This document shows, piece by piece, positions 26,331-39,372 of a DNA stretch of 64,000 nucleotides. The notes beneath the pieces were generated by a model. That model was not told the origin of the DNA and ran no database searches. It saw only the letters and a list, made by a program, of their open reading frames with translations. Within the stretch, counting starts at the first letter, position 1, and every line of letters starts with the position of its first letter. A program made the translations under genes and the position numbers. This stretch comes from Prosapia bicincta. Taxonomy: Eukaryota > Arthropoda > Insecta > Hemiptera > Cercopidae. The DNA lies in contig JBAIZL010000001.1 of assembly GCA_036971475.1 (NCBI GenBank), forward strand, positions 285,661,925 through 285,725,924, read 5' to 3'.

Positions 26331-27253
26331 TAAAATATTACTTGTTATCTAAATCTATGCTAGCCAGTATAGATGCTAGCCAGAAATGTCACGTTTTTCT
26401 GAAATTTTAAATTTGTTCTAAGTCGCATTAAGTTATTTCCATGTCCCTAAAGACTTTCTGCACGCCAAGTACTACCGTTTTGCAATATCGATTATTTGTG
26501 GGAAGGAGATGATTATGCCACCAATATTTCAACAGGTAAAATATAACATAAAAATTAAATAAATACACATATAAAAAGTACCCGTGACTATATGTTCACA
26601 AATGGCATAGGCCTACTCCACATCAATTGAAAATTGTAATTAAGTCGGCTACGAACAATCCTTTTCTCTTTGAGAAGCAAAATTAGAACCTCTCTGCCAG
26701 GATCAGTTAACTTTTATAATTACTTCTGTTTAATAAAACAAAGTCAACGTCTTCTTGGAAACAGACATAAGCTCGATTTTAATACTTGATCATTAAATAC
26801 ACATAAAATGAAGGATCCTTTGATATTGACGTATTTGCCTGCGTCCGAGTTACAAGCAATAAAACTTCAAGAAAATACCACTTCAAAGAAGCCTGCATTA
26901 CTTTTAAATAGGATCAGAAAGCCTTTGCTCTGCAAATCCGCTTTGCCGGCGTTCCTGGAACAAATTCACAATTAAACAAACTGAATTTTCACCACTAAGA
27001 AAAGGATGAGAGATTCAAAGGCTTCCAAAAGTCGACTGCAGCCCCTTCCTGTCAAATATTTAAATTTTTATACGTTGTTCAGAAGTACGATTTTCGTAGT
27101 AATGTGCAATGGTTGCATGTAATTGATCCTAAAAATTATTTATGAAATTTTATCCATTAGGTTAAGTAATTTTTGTGACATGACAAAATCGAAATTAAAA
27201 TGAAAAATTCTTAATAGTCATCTTTACATCTGTTAGGTATATTGGTATACATT
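26331..27253. other. Non-coding stretch, nothing recognised
   Basis: No supported gene or element. Confidence 0.5.
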
Positions 27254-27400
27254 TGAGTACATTCTTCTGCCTTTTCTAACATCAAAACATTGTTCGTCGA
27301 TGACGCGTTTCGGATTAACACCATTATAAAAACATTAAACTGTATTGCTTAGAGTTTATAAGAAAACGTGTCAACAAATTACGATGAAGGCAAAAAATGT
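27254..27400. mobile_element. Fold-back family E (GACGCGTTTCGG), copy 1
   Basis: Ends gagtacattcttctgcc and (inverted) ggcaaaaaatgt. Inner gatgacgcgtttcggatta pairs with aaaacgtgtcaac. Copies 2 and 3 at 29498 and 41686 share the layout. On the minus strand the string GAAACGCGUC has the form of the second half of a hammerhead (GAAA, palindrome ACGCGU, C), but no CUGANGA half is evident. Confidence 0.6.
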
Positions 27401-29315
27401 TTTTCTAAAGCCTATTCCTACTTAGGTCAACAAAGAAAATGAGAACTAATAGTTGAAATTGAAAAATGAAAGGAAATTTACAAATCTTACACATGAAGGC
27501 AAAAAAATATTTACACTGGAAAATACAGTATTTCTTTGGCTTCATATGTAGAGGCCTATATATCACACCATTCACCTTTAAATTTATCATAATAAAAATC
27601 TTCTCACAAGATTGATTTTACCCATAAAAATTCTACATGAAATTATCTTTCATTGTATGTACAATTGGGAACAGTAATTTATTTTCGGGCTTCAGTTTGA
27701 AAAAATGTATTTTCATAAAAAATTCATTCAAGACCAATAATTTTTTTTAATATAAAATATTCTTTGAGAGACCTTATGTCTTTTGACAATTATAAAATCG
27801 CATTTTTTTTCAAATATGCTCAAACTAACTTAACGATTTCAAAACATATAACAAATAAAAATTTACAGAAAAATAATTTGCCCAATTTAACAGTTGGAAC
27901 GATTCTTACAAAACTTATGGTAAAATAAAACCCACCTGTTATCTCTGGGAACATACTTTTTTCATTTAATAATTTCCAAAGCTCAATCTACAGAAAATCG
28001 TTTGAGGTTGGCCCAGAAATTACTTGTTAAAGGATTTAATTTTCTTTTCCATTGGTTACAAATCGAAACGAATCTGTTTTCTGCAAGATTTGCTTCTGTG
28101 AGTTATAGTCTTTCGACCTTGGGAGAAAAGGTCAGATCAGTGTATGGGGAGTCTCACAGGTCATTTCCCGAGGCTCTCTTTGAAGACGGGCAAATTTATG
28201 TCTGCTTTTAATATTATAACCTAAGTTATTTATAATAACTTTTCCTATTTATAATAAAACTTTTCCTATTTATATAAAGTTATTTTATAATAAAACTTTT
28301 CCTTTAAGTTATATATTTAATTACCTTAACACTCTTTTGCCTCACGTTCAGGTTTTTTAATTAATTAACACCAATATAAATTTTAACATAACTTGCATTT
28401 ATTCTTGACACCTAATTAACACACATTATACCCATTTACCTTAATACTAATCAGTGACAAGATTGATTTCTCAACTAATATTACAATTACAAAAAAAACA
28501 AAAACAAAGGTGGACGCTTGAGGCTTTAGGTTATTACAATAAAGTTTAATAATGACAGTGTTAATTTCTCTTTCTCTGGGGTGGTTATTATGGATCTTTT
28601 TATAAATTAGAACGCGGTGAAATAAAACTAGATTTTATACTAATGAATTTAAAATTGTTCTGAATTTACTGTTTATAAAGCTGTTGGCTAATATTAATGA
28701 AAAAAAGTACTTATTGTTTGTTGATTTCCTTGGATCTTGACCGTTGATACTGATTCGCTGCACTTTCACATAACTAACTTATTTTTCCCAATTCTTTCTT
28801 AAATTATTTACGACGAACTTTTTTAAATTACACAAATACAAAAAATTACATTTCCCTTAATTCTATTAACAAATTTTACCCCTTATTAACATTACTGACA
28901 CTAGGTCCATCCCCCAACACATCTACCCTCTTCTGAAGTTCCTTCCAAGACTTCTCGATCACTTCCTTTTTCAATCTCCACCATCTTTTCCCCCTCACGT
29001 ATTTTCAGTTAATTTGGTTATTCCCTAACTATCTACAAAGAGCCTGCCCTACAGGTACAGTGTCATTATACCCAGGTAATTTGGAAAGTCCTATCTTAAA
29101 ATAGTTGAACCATTATTTTGCGTATAATGTGTATCTGGTAGCCTACTATAGTTCAGAAGATAATTTTATTGTACGTAGTTACAAAAAGCAAAACTGTGTT
29201 ATTAAAATTAAGTTCGTATAAATTAAATCAGAATTGCAAGGAAAATCTTATCTTTAACTGCTAGATAACATATCATTATACTTTAAATTTATTTGGCTGT
29301 AATAGAAAGAAAGAG
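27401..29315. other. Non-coding stretch, nothing recognised
   Basis: AT-rich. Includes imperfect direct repeats of aataaaacttttcctattta at about 28230-28310. No gene supported. Confidence 0.5.
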
Positions 29316-29396
29316 AGAGATAAATATATAGAGGGAGGAGAGAGAGAGAGGGGAGAGGGGGGAGAGGGAGGGGGAGGGAGAGGCAGAGAGCGAGCA
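29316..29396. repeat. Polypurine (GA/GGGA) tract
   Basis: About 80 bases of almost pure purine on the plus strand, with GAGA and GGGAGG runs. Sequence of this kind can form triplex DNA or bind GAGA-type factors. No adjacent gene is visible. Confidence 0.85.
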
Positions 29397-29497
29397 TTCA
29401 TATTATTTCAATCTAACCTATTCGTTTAAGTTACAACTTGTTAAAAATATTAATATACTCATCTTCCTTTCCGTTAGAAATATTTGTAAAGACCTAT

Positions 29498-29658
29498 ATT
29501 CGAGTACATTTGTTAGCTTTCCTCAACATTACAATATTTTCCTTTGATGACGCTATTCGGAATTATTCATTTTCAAAGCTTAAATAGTACTGCTCTCAAT
29601 TCCGGAAAGCGTCAACAAAGAAAAAACTTGTAATTTTAGGAAAGGCAGACAAATATAA
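29498..29658. mobile_element. Fold-back family E, copy 2
   Basis: cgagtacatttgttagct against aaaggcagacaaata, and gatgacgctattcggaatt against gaaagcgtcaac. The CGCG of the motif is altered here. Confidence 0.55.
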
Positions 29659-31119
29659 TGGAATATTTACAATATTTCAAGTTATAATAAAATATTTTGT
29701 TTGGCGGTATCGTGGTAGGAATATCTTTGGTCCTAAATTCGGAGTCCGACCCTATTCCTGAAATAATCGAGAACTAGCCTAACTGTGGGCTACTGAATCT
29801 CATTAAAATCATGTGTACGTAACTGCCGTAAACAAAAATACTTTAGATGGCTGTCTGCTTCCTATTAACAATTGTCGACGGCTGACCTCTTACATCACAC
29901 TCTGACCTTTCGGATAACCATGGTCCATGAACTATATAACGGTAAACAAAATCCGACATTAAACCTGTAATTTGACGTCCACTAAAAACCACACAATTTG
30001 AGTCGGAACAATAGAATGAGGGTTTGGGCGTTAATATTGTGTTGGAGAGAATACGGGTCGGGTTAGGTTAGGTTAGCCTTAATGAAGTAATAACCGTCTG
30101 AGGTGAATTAAAAAAATAATGTCACCAAAATCTTTTCTGTTATTGCTGTGACATTTTAATATAGCCTACGCGCGCGTGCACGTGTCTTAATGTATTTTTC
30201 AATAATTAAAATAATTTCTAAAAAATGCAATGCTTAAATTTGTTAAACTGAAGCCTATGGCGTGCTTGGTTTTGTTGTATAACTGAATTTAATATAGGCC
30301 TAATCATTACATATTTAAAGACCTCTTCAGCGTGTTATCGTATCATTAAATATTTACGAAATCGTCTGAAAATTAAAAAAGTCTAATGTTTCATGCAGGA
30401 ATTATTATTAGCCTTTCATTTAAAACTCTACAAGAAATGGATCCAGTTAAAATATTGCATGGTTAGTGTTGTAAGATCATGCATACTAAGTTTTCCTACT
30501 GATTAGTAGTAGAAATGATTAAAACTTCATAATCGTCTTACATAGTTCCTCAAATCTACTTCAATAAAACCTTACAATTATTTGTGAGTGAAGCATTTAT
30601 GTGTAGGCCTATTTTGGGAATTATGTTTCACCAATCTGAAGTCGAATATTCCAAAAGTTATCGTAATCGCTGTTCTTCAACCACAAATTAGAGGTATCCC
30701 TTACTTTAAAGCAGGTCGATTCTAATGTCACTGGTTAAAAATTAGTTATATGAAGGGAGTTTTGACTAACATTGATGTTAGTGAGTTTTTGTGAGTTTGT
30801 TATTACAGCAGGACATGGTAATCGTATTTTTTCTGATGGCCTTAAATATGATGTTTGCACTTTACTGTAGACAATGAAGTGACTTGGGAAATCCATTCTA
30901 TTTTCGAGTTATTGTATACCTTAACTCTAAGGCTGTCCTTTTCTTTTGTCAATCTTTAGATTTATGATAGGGTTTTGGGATTATGGCTAGTACTTATTTT
31001 TAACTATTGTCTAATTTTTAAAACTTCTTGTACTTTGTAGTTTTTCTTTAACAACTCTATTATTTATTATGTGCACATGTTTCGGCTTTCATATATAGGG
31101 CATATTCGTCTTTGTTTAA
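29659..31119. other. Non-coding stretch with telomere-like motif
   Basis: At 30058-30076 ggttaggttaggttag gives three TTAGG-like units. Otherwise no feature supported. Confidence 0.5.
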
Positions 31120-32434
31120 CCTTCAAACACACGCGCCGGGGTGTAAAGCACCCCACACCATTCATTTCTCTCTGAGGCGACTCAAAAAAATTTTTGTTCT
31201 CGCTCCCCTCCTAGGTAGTTGTTTATCACTTCTTCCTCCACACTGTCACTCAAGGTCAACCCGTTGTGGCGTAACAGTCATTGTGTTTACATCGTTGTTT
31301 TAAGTGCGGGGTGAAGTTGACCCCGCGCGTGTGTTCTCGTCCAAAAATTTGTGTTGGTACATTTTTAAGTTATTGTTTTTTAATTAGAATAATTATTTAG
31401 TGTGAGTCTTTTATTGGTGTTTAACATATTTATTTATCTTTTTTGTTGTAATTTTGTCTTTTTGTCATAAAAAAAATTAAAATTCTGGGTCAAGAACTTT
31501 CAAAACCCCATATTGCATCATGAGCCTTACTGCCAGGACTACCTTTGCATATAAAGCACACCTTTGCAGGTGTGAAGCACATAAGTGGTGTTGAGGAAAC
31601 TCGAGAAATAAAAATAAAAGAAGTTCTGGACGATGCGGAGTTTGCCCGCTGCAAAAAGACCGGAAGACGACCACTTTATGCTGCAACTGCAACAAATTAC
31701 TTTGTAGGGACATTCTTTTATATACTGTGAAGAATGTGCACCTGAATAAAAAATACATTTTGAAAATATGAATTTAAAAAAATCTTTACTTTTTAAATTT
31801 TTTTGACTTTTTAATTTGGACTGAACTAATGTTTACTTCTAAACCAATACTTCTGTACACAGTTATGAATTTAGCTAATTTTTGTTCACCTAATAAAATG
31901 TGTATATTTTTTGAAATATTTTATTCCAATGTAAAAAGTTATTTACTAATGTTTACTTGTCTAAATATGAAGTAAATTGCATAGTAATAAGAATTATTTT
32001 TCATTATGACGAATAATTTTAAATTTTGAGTGTGGCAAATTTTGACGATTTTCAAGCTGAATTTACATAATTTTTTTTCAAATAAACATATTGTTGTATT
32101 TATGTTGTTTAACTTTTTGAAAAGTCCTCTAAAGAATCTAGCCATTACAACTTACTAAAATGTATGAATAAATGTTTAATTTTAATTTGAAAAAAAAGTT
32201 ACAATTTATAAAGTCAATTTAAGTGCATTTAGACTATATTACTACAAAAAAAATCTACAAGTGATAAACCCATAAAAATACTATAAAACATTTTATAAAC
32301 AACAACATTCACACACACAATTTTATAAAGATGAAAATTTAGTGATAATTAACTTTTTTTTAAGATAAGAAATGGGGTGGAAAATACCCCGCGCGTGTGT
32401 TTATGTCCGAGTAGTTGGCGCGTGTGATTGAAGG
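31120..32434 (+). mobile_element. piggyBac-like DNA transposon, internally deleted
   Basis: TTAA (31116-31119) is followed directly by CCTTCAAACACACGCGCC (31120-31137). The other end is GGCGCGTGTGATTGAAGG (32417-32434), its complement with one mismatch. Next to the left terminus is the palindrome GGGGTGTAAAGCACCCC. Related GGGGT...ACCCCGCGCGTGTGTT blocks occur at 31311-31336 and 32373-32400 as subterminal repeats. CC(Y)T starts, TTAA targets and GGGGTnnACCCC palindromes are known features of piggyBac-type elements. The right flank reads TAGT in place of TTAA, a decayed target copy. At 1315 bp it is too short for a full transposase and keeps only a C-terminal piece. Confidence 0.8.
31625..31749 (+). 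pseudogene. piggyBac transposase C-terminal cysteine-rich domain, frameshifted
   Basis: In the frame starting at 31631 the sequence reads GRCGVCPLQKDRKT, then LCCNCNKLLCRD, up to about 31711. The rest, YCEECAPE and a TAA stop at 31747-31749, is in another frame, so a frameshift lies between. The C-x2-C, C-x2-C, C, C-x2-C spacing fits the RING-like cysteine-rich domain that ends many piggyBac transposases and binds terminal repeats. The catalytic DDD core is missing. A 61-codon open frame that overlaps in another phase is not the ancestral one. Confidence 0.7.
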
Positions 32435-32704
32435 TAGTATATGTGAAATATATAGTAGGCATTTTCAATATACCGAATTCGAATTTATAATTTAATAATT
32501 AAATTTAATTCAATTTCATTTTCCGAATATTAGTACAGTAAAAAATGATGAATGACTGCCACATAGTAATGTATTAAAATATAATCCAACAAATCAAATG
32601 TATTATGAAATGAAATATAATATTATCATGATTAACATGTAAAATAATCATACAGTATTTAATTTAGTATTGTAGAGATAGATTATATCAGCTGTTCTTG
32701 TTAC
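32435..32704. other. AT-rich spacer
   Basis: Nothing recognised. Confidence 0.5.
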
Positions 32705-32940
32705 ATAAGCTTCTGTAAATTTTCAGCTTGTTTTTTTTACATTAGCTTCTGTAAACTCTCAGCTGTTTTTGTTACATAAGCTTCTGTAAACTCTCAGCTG
32801 TTTTTGTTACATTAGCTTCTGTAAATTCGCATCTGTTTTTGTTACATAAGCTTCTGTAAACTCTCAGCTGTTTTTGTTACATTAGCTTCTGTAAATTCTC
32901 AGCTGTTTGTTACATTAGCTTCTGTGAATTTTTTTACTTT
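32705..32940. repeat. 35-bp tandem repeat
   Basis: About seven units of agcttctgtaaactctcagc followed by tgtttttgttacat and a/t-ag, with a period of 35 bp. Units alternate between gttacataag and gttacattag, hinting at a 70-bp dimeric period. Confidence 0.9.
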
Positions 32941-33934
32941 TTTTATGAAAAACATTGAGGAAGAAGCATAGCCAGATATAAATATAACCATGTTTTGTTG
33001 TAGAGATTTGAAGTCTAATAATAAAATGTATTGTGGGTGGTGATACGTATTGTTATTTAGGATCAGGAATTCTACATCAACTGGGAAACCCTCATTTCTG
33101 ATTATACAAAAGTAAATTAATTTTAAATAGTCAATATTTTTGTCATTTCTTAACCTCTAAAATTTCATTACAAGCAAATTATCACCCCTCAACCCGAGGG
33201 TATGCAGAAATGAAAGGAATAATTAGCTGTAAATCGTGGCGAAAAATGTACACATGGATGTAGATGTTTGAACAAGGTGAACGTAAACAAGATAAATTGC
33301 CGTAACTAATCTGTGTTCTCTAGTTTTAGCTTTACGGCTTTGCACAAGATTTATAGTCAGATCTGTGCCAATTTGAAGCCAATGGACGGGATAGTCAGGC
33401 GGTGAATGACTGTCCCGGAAGGCTAGAAAGTTTGAAGGATCGCGTAACCCTCGTTTTGTTGTTGAAAGGTAAAAACTGCTGCTTCGCCAGCTACCGCGTC
33501 ACTGTTTTATCCTGTGCAATGTCCAACACAAGGGTTGAACTCTGGAAAATGTAAACGCCAAACTGTCATAAGGCGTGTTTGAGCGCTTCTGTGAGGGGAT
33601 ATCGTTTAAAATATGCCTACACTGAGGCGTATGACCGCCCCCTCAAACCAATTACTTTTAGCAGAAAAATATTACCCTATAAAACACATTTATTTATTCA
33701 TATTCCATTATTTTTTTCTTTGAGTAAAAACCAAGTTTGTTCTTAAAGTAAAAGTTTTTAATTAGATTACTAAATTAGCTCGTTTTTACAAAATGTATTT
33801 CAAAACAAAAACAATTTCTCGACGACACAACAATGTTGTAATTCCAAGTACCACAATAGCATAAAATATAATTTCTAGAAATAAAAATGTTCGAAACGTC
33901 TTCAGGCAGGTTCCGCCCCCTAACCCCCGACACG
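32941..33934. other. Non-coding stretch, nothing recognised
   Basis: 33200-33640 is somewhat GC-richer but lacks exon signals. Confidence 0.5.
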
Positions 33935-34565
33935 AGTCCTCCAATGCATCGACTTGGCTACGCCCTGGGGCTCCAATGCATCGTCCTGGCTACGCCCTGG
34001 GCCTCCAATGCATCGTCCTGGCTACGCCCTGGGCCTCCAATGCATCGTCCTGGCTACGCCCTGGGCCTCCAATGCATCGTCCTGGCTACGCCCTGGGCCT
34101 ACAATGCATCGTCCTGGCTACGCCCTGGGCCTACAATGCATCGTCCTGGCTACGCCCTGGGCCTCCAATGCATCGTCCTGGCTACGCCCTGGGCCTCCAA
34201 TGCATCGTCCTGGCTACGCCCTGGGCCTCCAATGCATCGTCCTGGCTACGCCCTGGGCCTCCAATGCATCGTCCTGGCTACGCCCTGGGCCTCCAATGCA
34301 TCGTCCTGGGCCTCCAATGCATCGTCCTGGCTACGCCCTGGGCCTCATCGTCCTGGCTACGCCCTGGGCCTCCAATGCATCGTCCTGGCTACGCCCTGGG
34401 CCTCCAATGCATCGTCCTGGCTACGCCCTGGGCCTCCAATGCATCGTCCTGGCTACGCCCTGGGCCTCCAATGCATCGTACTGGCTACGCCCTGGGCCTC
34501 CAATGCATCGTCCTGGCTACGCCCTGGGCCTCCAATGCATCGTACTGGCTACGCCCTGGGCCTAG
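33935..34565. repeat. GC-rich 32-bp minisatellite
   Basis: Twenty units of ccaatgcatcgtcctggc followed by tacgccctgggcct, very uniform. One unit is 21 bp (34293-34313) and one is 26 bp (from about 34346). It stands out sharply in base composition from its AT-rich surroundings. Since 32 is not a multiple of 3 and the unit has no plus-strand stop in any phase, all three plus frames stay open (243, 207 and 203 codons). The reading frames are therefore a by-product. Each unit contains palindromic ATGCAT and a CCTGGNNACGCCCTGGG segment. High uniformity implies recent expansion. Confidence 0.95.
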
Positions 34566-36938
34566 GCAACTGGATTACTATTCACATATTTATAAATAGA
34601 ATTTTGTTGCTTTTATAAAATAATTGGATTGTTTTTTCTTAAATATTGTATTATGTAAAGTTGAAGCGCCAATGAATATAGGGGAAAATCCCCCTTCTTA
34701 TATTCTTGTGATGGGTGTAGAAAGGGCGACTAATCCTCACAATAAAATTAGGGAAATGAATACAAATTATTTCAAGCTAGTAAACTGTCTTACTTTTATT
34801 TCGCTAAAACATGGACATACAGACACCGCGTTTTATACCTCATCACTTGAGGGCAGATGCTCCAACGCCCCTCCAATCCTGCGGCTATTAAATTCCAGCA
34901 GCAACAAAATTATTTCCTACTTTGGACAAAATCACAGAAGCGGGAAAAGCGAGCTCTACTAATGTAAAGCAATCCCCATTTTTTTCTGTCAGCCTTCGCA
35001 TGCTACTTTAAAATAAGGGGAAAATTCCCCTACCCTCACACTTTACCCCAACACTAACCCATAAACTAGGGTTTTAAAGAGGGGATGCAAAAGCTTGGAA
35101 TTTCATCCCTTTAGGCCAATTCAATTCATTCCATTGGAAGACTCTCCGAATGTAACATAAATTTTAGTAATTAATAATGTAACTAAGAAATCTTTATCAA
35201 GTTTTATTTAGTTACCAACGAGAACTAGACACCAACGTTTGTTATTAAAAACATTTCAACAAAATATGCTCGCTTTCGTCATTAGAGTTTGTATTAGTCA
35301 CAACTTATAATTACAGAATTACGTAATTACTTCACTATCCAACACCATCTGTCTTAAACATCATGAACGGATATTGTTTTTTTAAATTTTTATCGTAATT
35401 ATATTTGTTAACTTATATTGATCACAAATGTTTATTCGAGAAATTTGACAGGAGCTTATATTATTTTCCCGGAAGATATAGCTATTATTATAGGGATGCA
35501 TAGTGAGTTCTTAACAAATTTAAGATATGTCTATATGATTCTATAAATACAGCCTCATTAATTAAAAAAATAATTATTGCCGAGAATTTTTACCGTAATA
35601 GTAACGAGAGCGCTTTTAGAAATTACTGTCCTTACATCTTTAAAACAATGAAAACATTTATTCGATTTTGAATTGTTTTCGTAAACAACTACGTAAATAT
35701 AGCTTTCGCATGGGAAAATGTTTAACCTTTTTATAAATTTTAACCTTAACTTTTAAATTATGATAAAACTATGTGTTAAGTATTGTATATGATTTGTGAC
35801 ATTCAAAATGATTTTCATTTGTTTAGCTTGTTTTAAAATAACATGTGTTATTTTAGAAAAAAAATCGAACTTCGGACATTCAACTATTAAAAATCTCTTA
35901 GTTACAAATTATTACCACAAAACATATGCAGTTTGAAAAAAAAATATAAACTCCACAGTTTACACAAGTACACTATGGCTTTACCCATAAATTTAATTTT
36001 TTTTATTAAAACGTTTCGTTACAAAAATAAAATGTAGTGGTTCACACAACTCTGGGAGGAAGTACTTATCATTCTATCTTTTACCGAACTTCAAGTAAAA
36101 AATTTACTTATAATTCTCATCTTTTGCTTAAAAAATTGTATTGCTGAATTATTAGCATTATGTCAGTTGCTCATCGTCCTTAAAAAAAACTGTAAAAGGT
36201 ACATTTCAAAAATAAATTCAGCAGTTATTAGTGTGGGTGGTAGCCTAAACCGGTTGCATAGTAGAATGTTATGTAATTACACCTACAGTTTAGCTGGACA
36301 AATCTCTTACTCCGTCCCAAAGCCTTTCATCATAACGCAATTTTCTTGATTTTAAATTATAATTACTTAAAATGGCGAAAATCCCCCAATATTCCAGTAC
36401 ATTTTGTTATTGATTAGCAGCTCGCAAAAGGTTATTTTTATTTACTATCTAAAACTGTTAATTTTGAAACTACGTTAATTGTATTGTGTATAATTCGTGC
36501 GTATTATGTGAAACAATAACTGGAATTAAACCTAACCTGCAACAGCGGCACTCTAACGAATATAGGCCTATTTAACAATTAACGTCAGTTGATGGAAAAC
36601 CGTTCGCGTACGCTTGCCCAATAAAACCTTGTTATGTTCCATAAATCCTAACAACTATTACATTATTTATGGGATTATAATCAATGCGGTATCGTTTTGC
36701 TGATCGCAACAGAAATTACCATAAATCGCGCGATTCGACTGCCAATTAGTCCCACTACAAATATTTCTACTTTAGTCTGTAATGAAGGGCCGCTAACAAT
36801 TGCCCACTGTTGATAAATTCGCTATGAAGTGCGAGCGTTTATTACAGGCCTTCCGAAAAATACACTAAATGATATAAAAAAATTATAGTTGCTTCTTGTA
36901 CGAGTAATCATTTCAAATTCACTGATTAACTTATAAGT
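34566..36938. other. Non-coding stretch, nothing recognised
   Basis: A 112-codon open frame (34624-34962) follows the minisatellite but has no recognisable domain. The rest is AT-rich and featureless. Confidence 0.45.
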
Positions 36939-37125
36939 AATTATTGCGTAACTGAATGAATAATTTTGAACTTACTGGCTGACGCGTTACGAAACAATCT
37001 TTTCATTGACGAAGCCAACCCGCTACTCAGTAGCTACCCAAGTAGTGAGTAGGATACATCAATAAAACGATTGTTTCGAAACGCGTCAGCAAGTTGAAAA
37101 GTATTCACTCAGTTACGCATTAATT
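36939..37125. mobile_element. Fold-back element with GACGCGTTNCGAAACAATC arms
   Basis: Arms of about 80 bases: attgcgtaactgaatgaata, gctgacgcgttacgaaacaa on the left are mirrored by ttgtttcgaaacgcgtcagc, tattcactcagttacgca on the right. Centre: ctactcagtagctacccaag. Shares the GACGCGTTTCG core with family E but little else. Confidence 0.75.
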
Positions 37126-37139
37126 ATTTAAAACAAAGT

Positions 37140-37320
37140 TAACTGTTTACTTATGTCAACAAAATAAAATTTCATTTTAGCTACTTTTTATTCAATAATT
37201 GAAACTAATATAAATATGTATATACACATGACAGAACCACAATATTAAGTGTCAAAATAGTAAGCAAGTTTAAAATGATTAAAATTAAACTATTTAAATT
37301 AAATTTATTATTTGAAAACT
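37140..37320 (-). repeat. Dispersed repeat family D, inverted partial copy
   Basis: Read on the minus strand it has ttctgtcatgtgtatataca and a following attaattg/tattgaat region like 26150-26330. Confidence 0.45.
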
Positions 37321-38269
37321 GTATCGACATGAAATGTCATCCACTACAAGAAAAATTTTTTTTTTTTATTTATAAATATTAAAGACATATTAAAAAGGCA
37401 AATAAAACTTCTTGCCTTCATTGACGTTTTGGAAGGCGTTAGGTACTTTTAAAGACCTGTACTGCGCGATTTTCCTTCAAAAACAAACTCTATAAACTGT
37501 CATCGAAAAGATTTCATACCGCCTCTGTGATGACATTATAGTCGGGTGTTCTCAGACTGAATAACACACCTTGTGATTCTATTTGGTTCAAATGTCTAGC
37601 AAGCTTACAAGCCTAAACAGAAATATTCTGTTACTACTTTCAGACTAACATCTTTGATACATTCGGTCAAACTCTGTTATATTTTACCTACTGTTTTTTT
37701 TTTAATAATTAATGAGGTGCTCTTCAAATTTTTGCTTTACAGGGTTTATGTTCCTTTCGCAATAACTAAAAAGTTAACAAAATTGTAATATATTGAAGGA
37801 AATGTCTATAGTATCAGTTTTCTACAGTCTGGTGTCGCTCCATAGGCTCTCTGTCATTCCAACACCCGTTGTTAGGTCTCTCTCCCGTTATTGTTTTCAG
37901 GACTCCTCAGGAAGTCTTCCTCTTTACTTTTTCCCTGTGGTAGCCAAATCATCTTTTACGTGAATATTCCACTGGTCATTCTTGTGCGTTATTTAATTCC
38001 TTCTATTATTTTTATTCATCCAATTAAGTTCAAATAGACGTTTCTCAACCTATAATGTAAATAATTAAATTTAAAAAGTTATTGTTTGAGTCGGATTCGA
38101 ATTAAATGACTACATTTTTAAAATCCAGCACTTTGACACAAGCCATCTTTTCCATAGCTAGATAATATGTTAAAGGTCTACTTAAAAATGTATTTGAAAT
38201 TAAAAAATTATTATTAAAGATTTATTTGAAAGGCTCCTTGCAATAATGAAGCTATAAAAAAGATGGATA

Positions 38270-38540
38270 GAAATTATAAACCACCGTCAGCTTTATAAAT
38301 TAGAAACGAAAAAAGAAAGTGAATAAATAGTAACAAACTAAAATAATGGTCCATATAAAGAGAAATATGGAAAATTGCAAGGAAATTCGCTTTCTATTTT
38401 ACCACTTAATATTGTGATTCTGTCATGTCCATACTTATATATTAATTGTAATTATAAAATATAAAATAAATACAGTAAATACAAATTTTCTTTTTTGACC
38501 TGAGTAGGAATAAACTTTAATTATTATTTTTTTAAATATA
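38270..38540 (+). repeat. Dispersed repeat family D, copy
   Basis: Contains accaccgtcagctttataaa, attagaaacgaaa, aaggaaattcgctttctatt, aatattgtgattctgtcat and gagtaggaataaactttaa, in the same order as 25745-26060. Probably an old non-autonomous element with undefined ends. Confidence 0.6.
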
Positions 38541-38799
38541 ATTTGTTTTTTAACTTTATTTCTTTATCATTCGAGTGCTCTCCCCCATATCTCGTCTGAC
38601 TGTAGCATTAAGCATTTTCTCCAGCCATGATGTTCATGGATGTACTGATACAGTTCTGCCCCGATACTCCCCTAAACGTATAAAGATAGCGCTATGAATA
38701 AAGATTTTGTTCTCTTCTGAGGTACTTTACTCCATAAAACTGAATTCAACTTTCGGGTTAGTTTAGCTTTAATCGTTCCGTCTTCTATCATCACCTTTA

Positions 38800-39372
38800 C
38801 GTAACAGAATAAATAACAATGGCACAAAATTAACTTTGACACACGAACTAACGGTTACACCATAATTAACTGTGACGATAATTAACTGATACAATAAATA
38901 GCTACGGCATAAAATTAACTTTGACGCACGAACTAATGGTGAACATAATTAACAGTGAATACAATAAATAACAACGACTCAAAATTAAGGTTGACACACA
39001 AAATAACGGTAACACCATCATTTAAAGTGACAATACTTGACAGTGATAACCTACAATACATAACGACACACAATGAACGTTGACACACAAACTAACGGTA
39101 ACACGATAATGAACGGTGACAATAATTGACAGTGACAGCCTTTAATACATAACAACGACACAAAATTAACTTTCACATACGAACTAACGGTAACACTATA
39201 ATTAAAAGTGACAATACTTGACAGTGATAGCCTACAATACATAACGACACAAAATGAACGTTGACACACAAACTAACGGTAACGCCATAATTAACGGTGA
39301 CAATAATTAACAGTGATAGCCTACAATACATAACAACGCCACAAAATTAACTTTGACACTAACGTTCACAAT
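38800..39372. repeat. Degenerate tandem repeat, about 70-92 bp period
   Basis: Six to seven diverged units, each with acaaaattaactttgacaca, cgaactaacggtaacac, cataattaacggtgacaata and cagtgatagcctacaataca. Unit length changes by loss of internal segments. No coding potential. Confidence 0.85.

Noticed and set aside
33887..34618. Three overlapping plus frames of 243, 207 and 203 codons
   Set aside because: All arise from the stop-free 32-bp repeat, whose period shifts phase each unit. No independent coding evidence.
34624..34962. 112-codon open frame next to the GC-rich minisatellite
   Set aside because: No recognisable domain, no splice signals fitting it and AT-rich noise-like composition at its ends.
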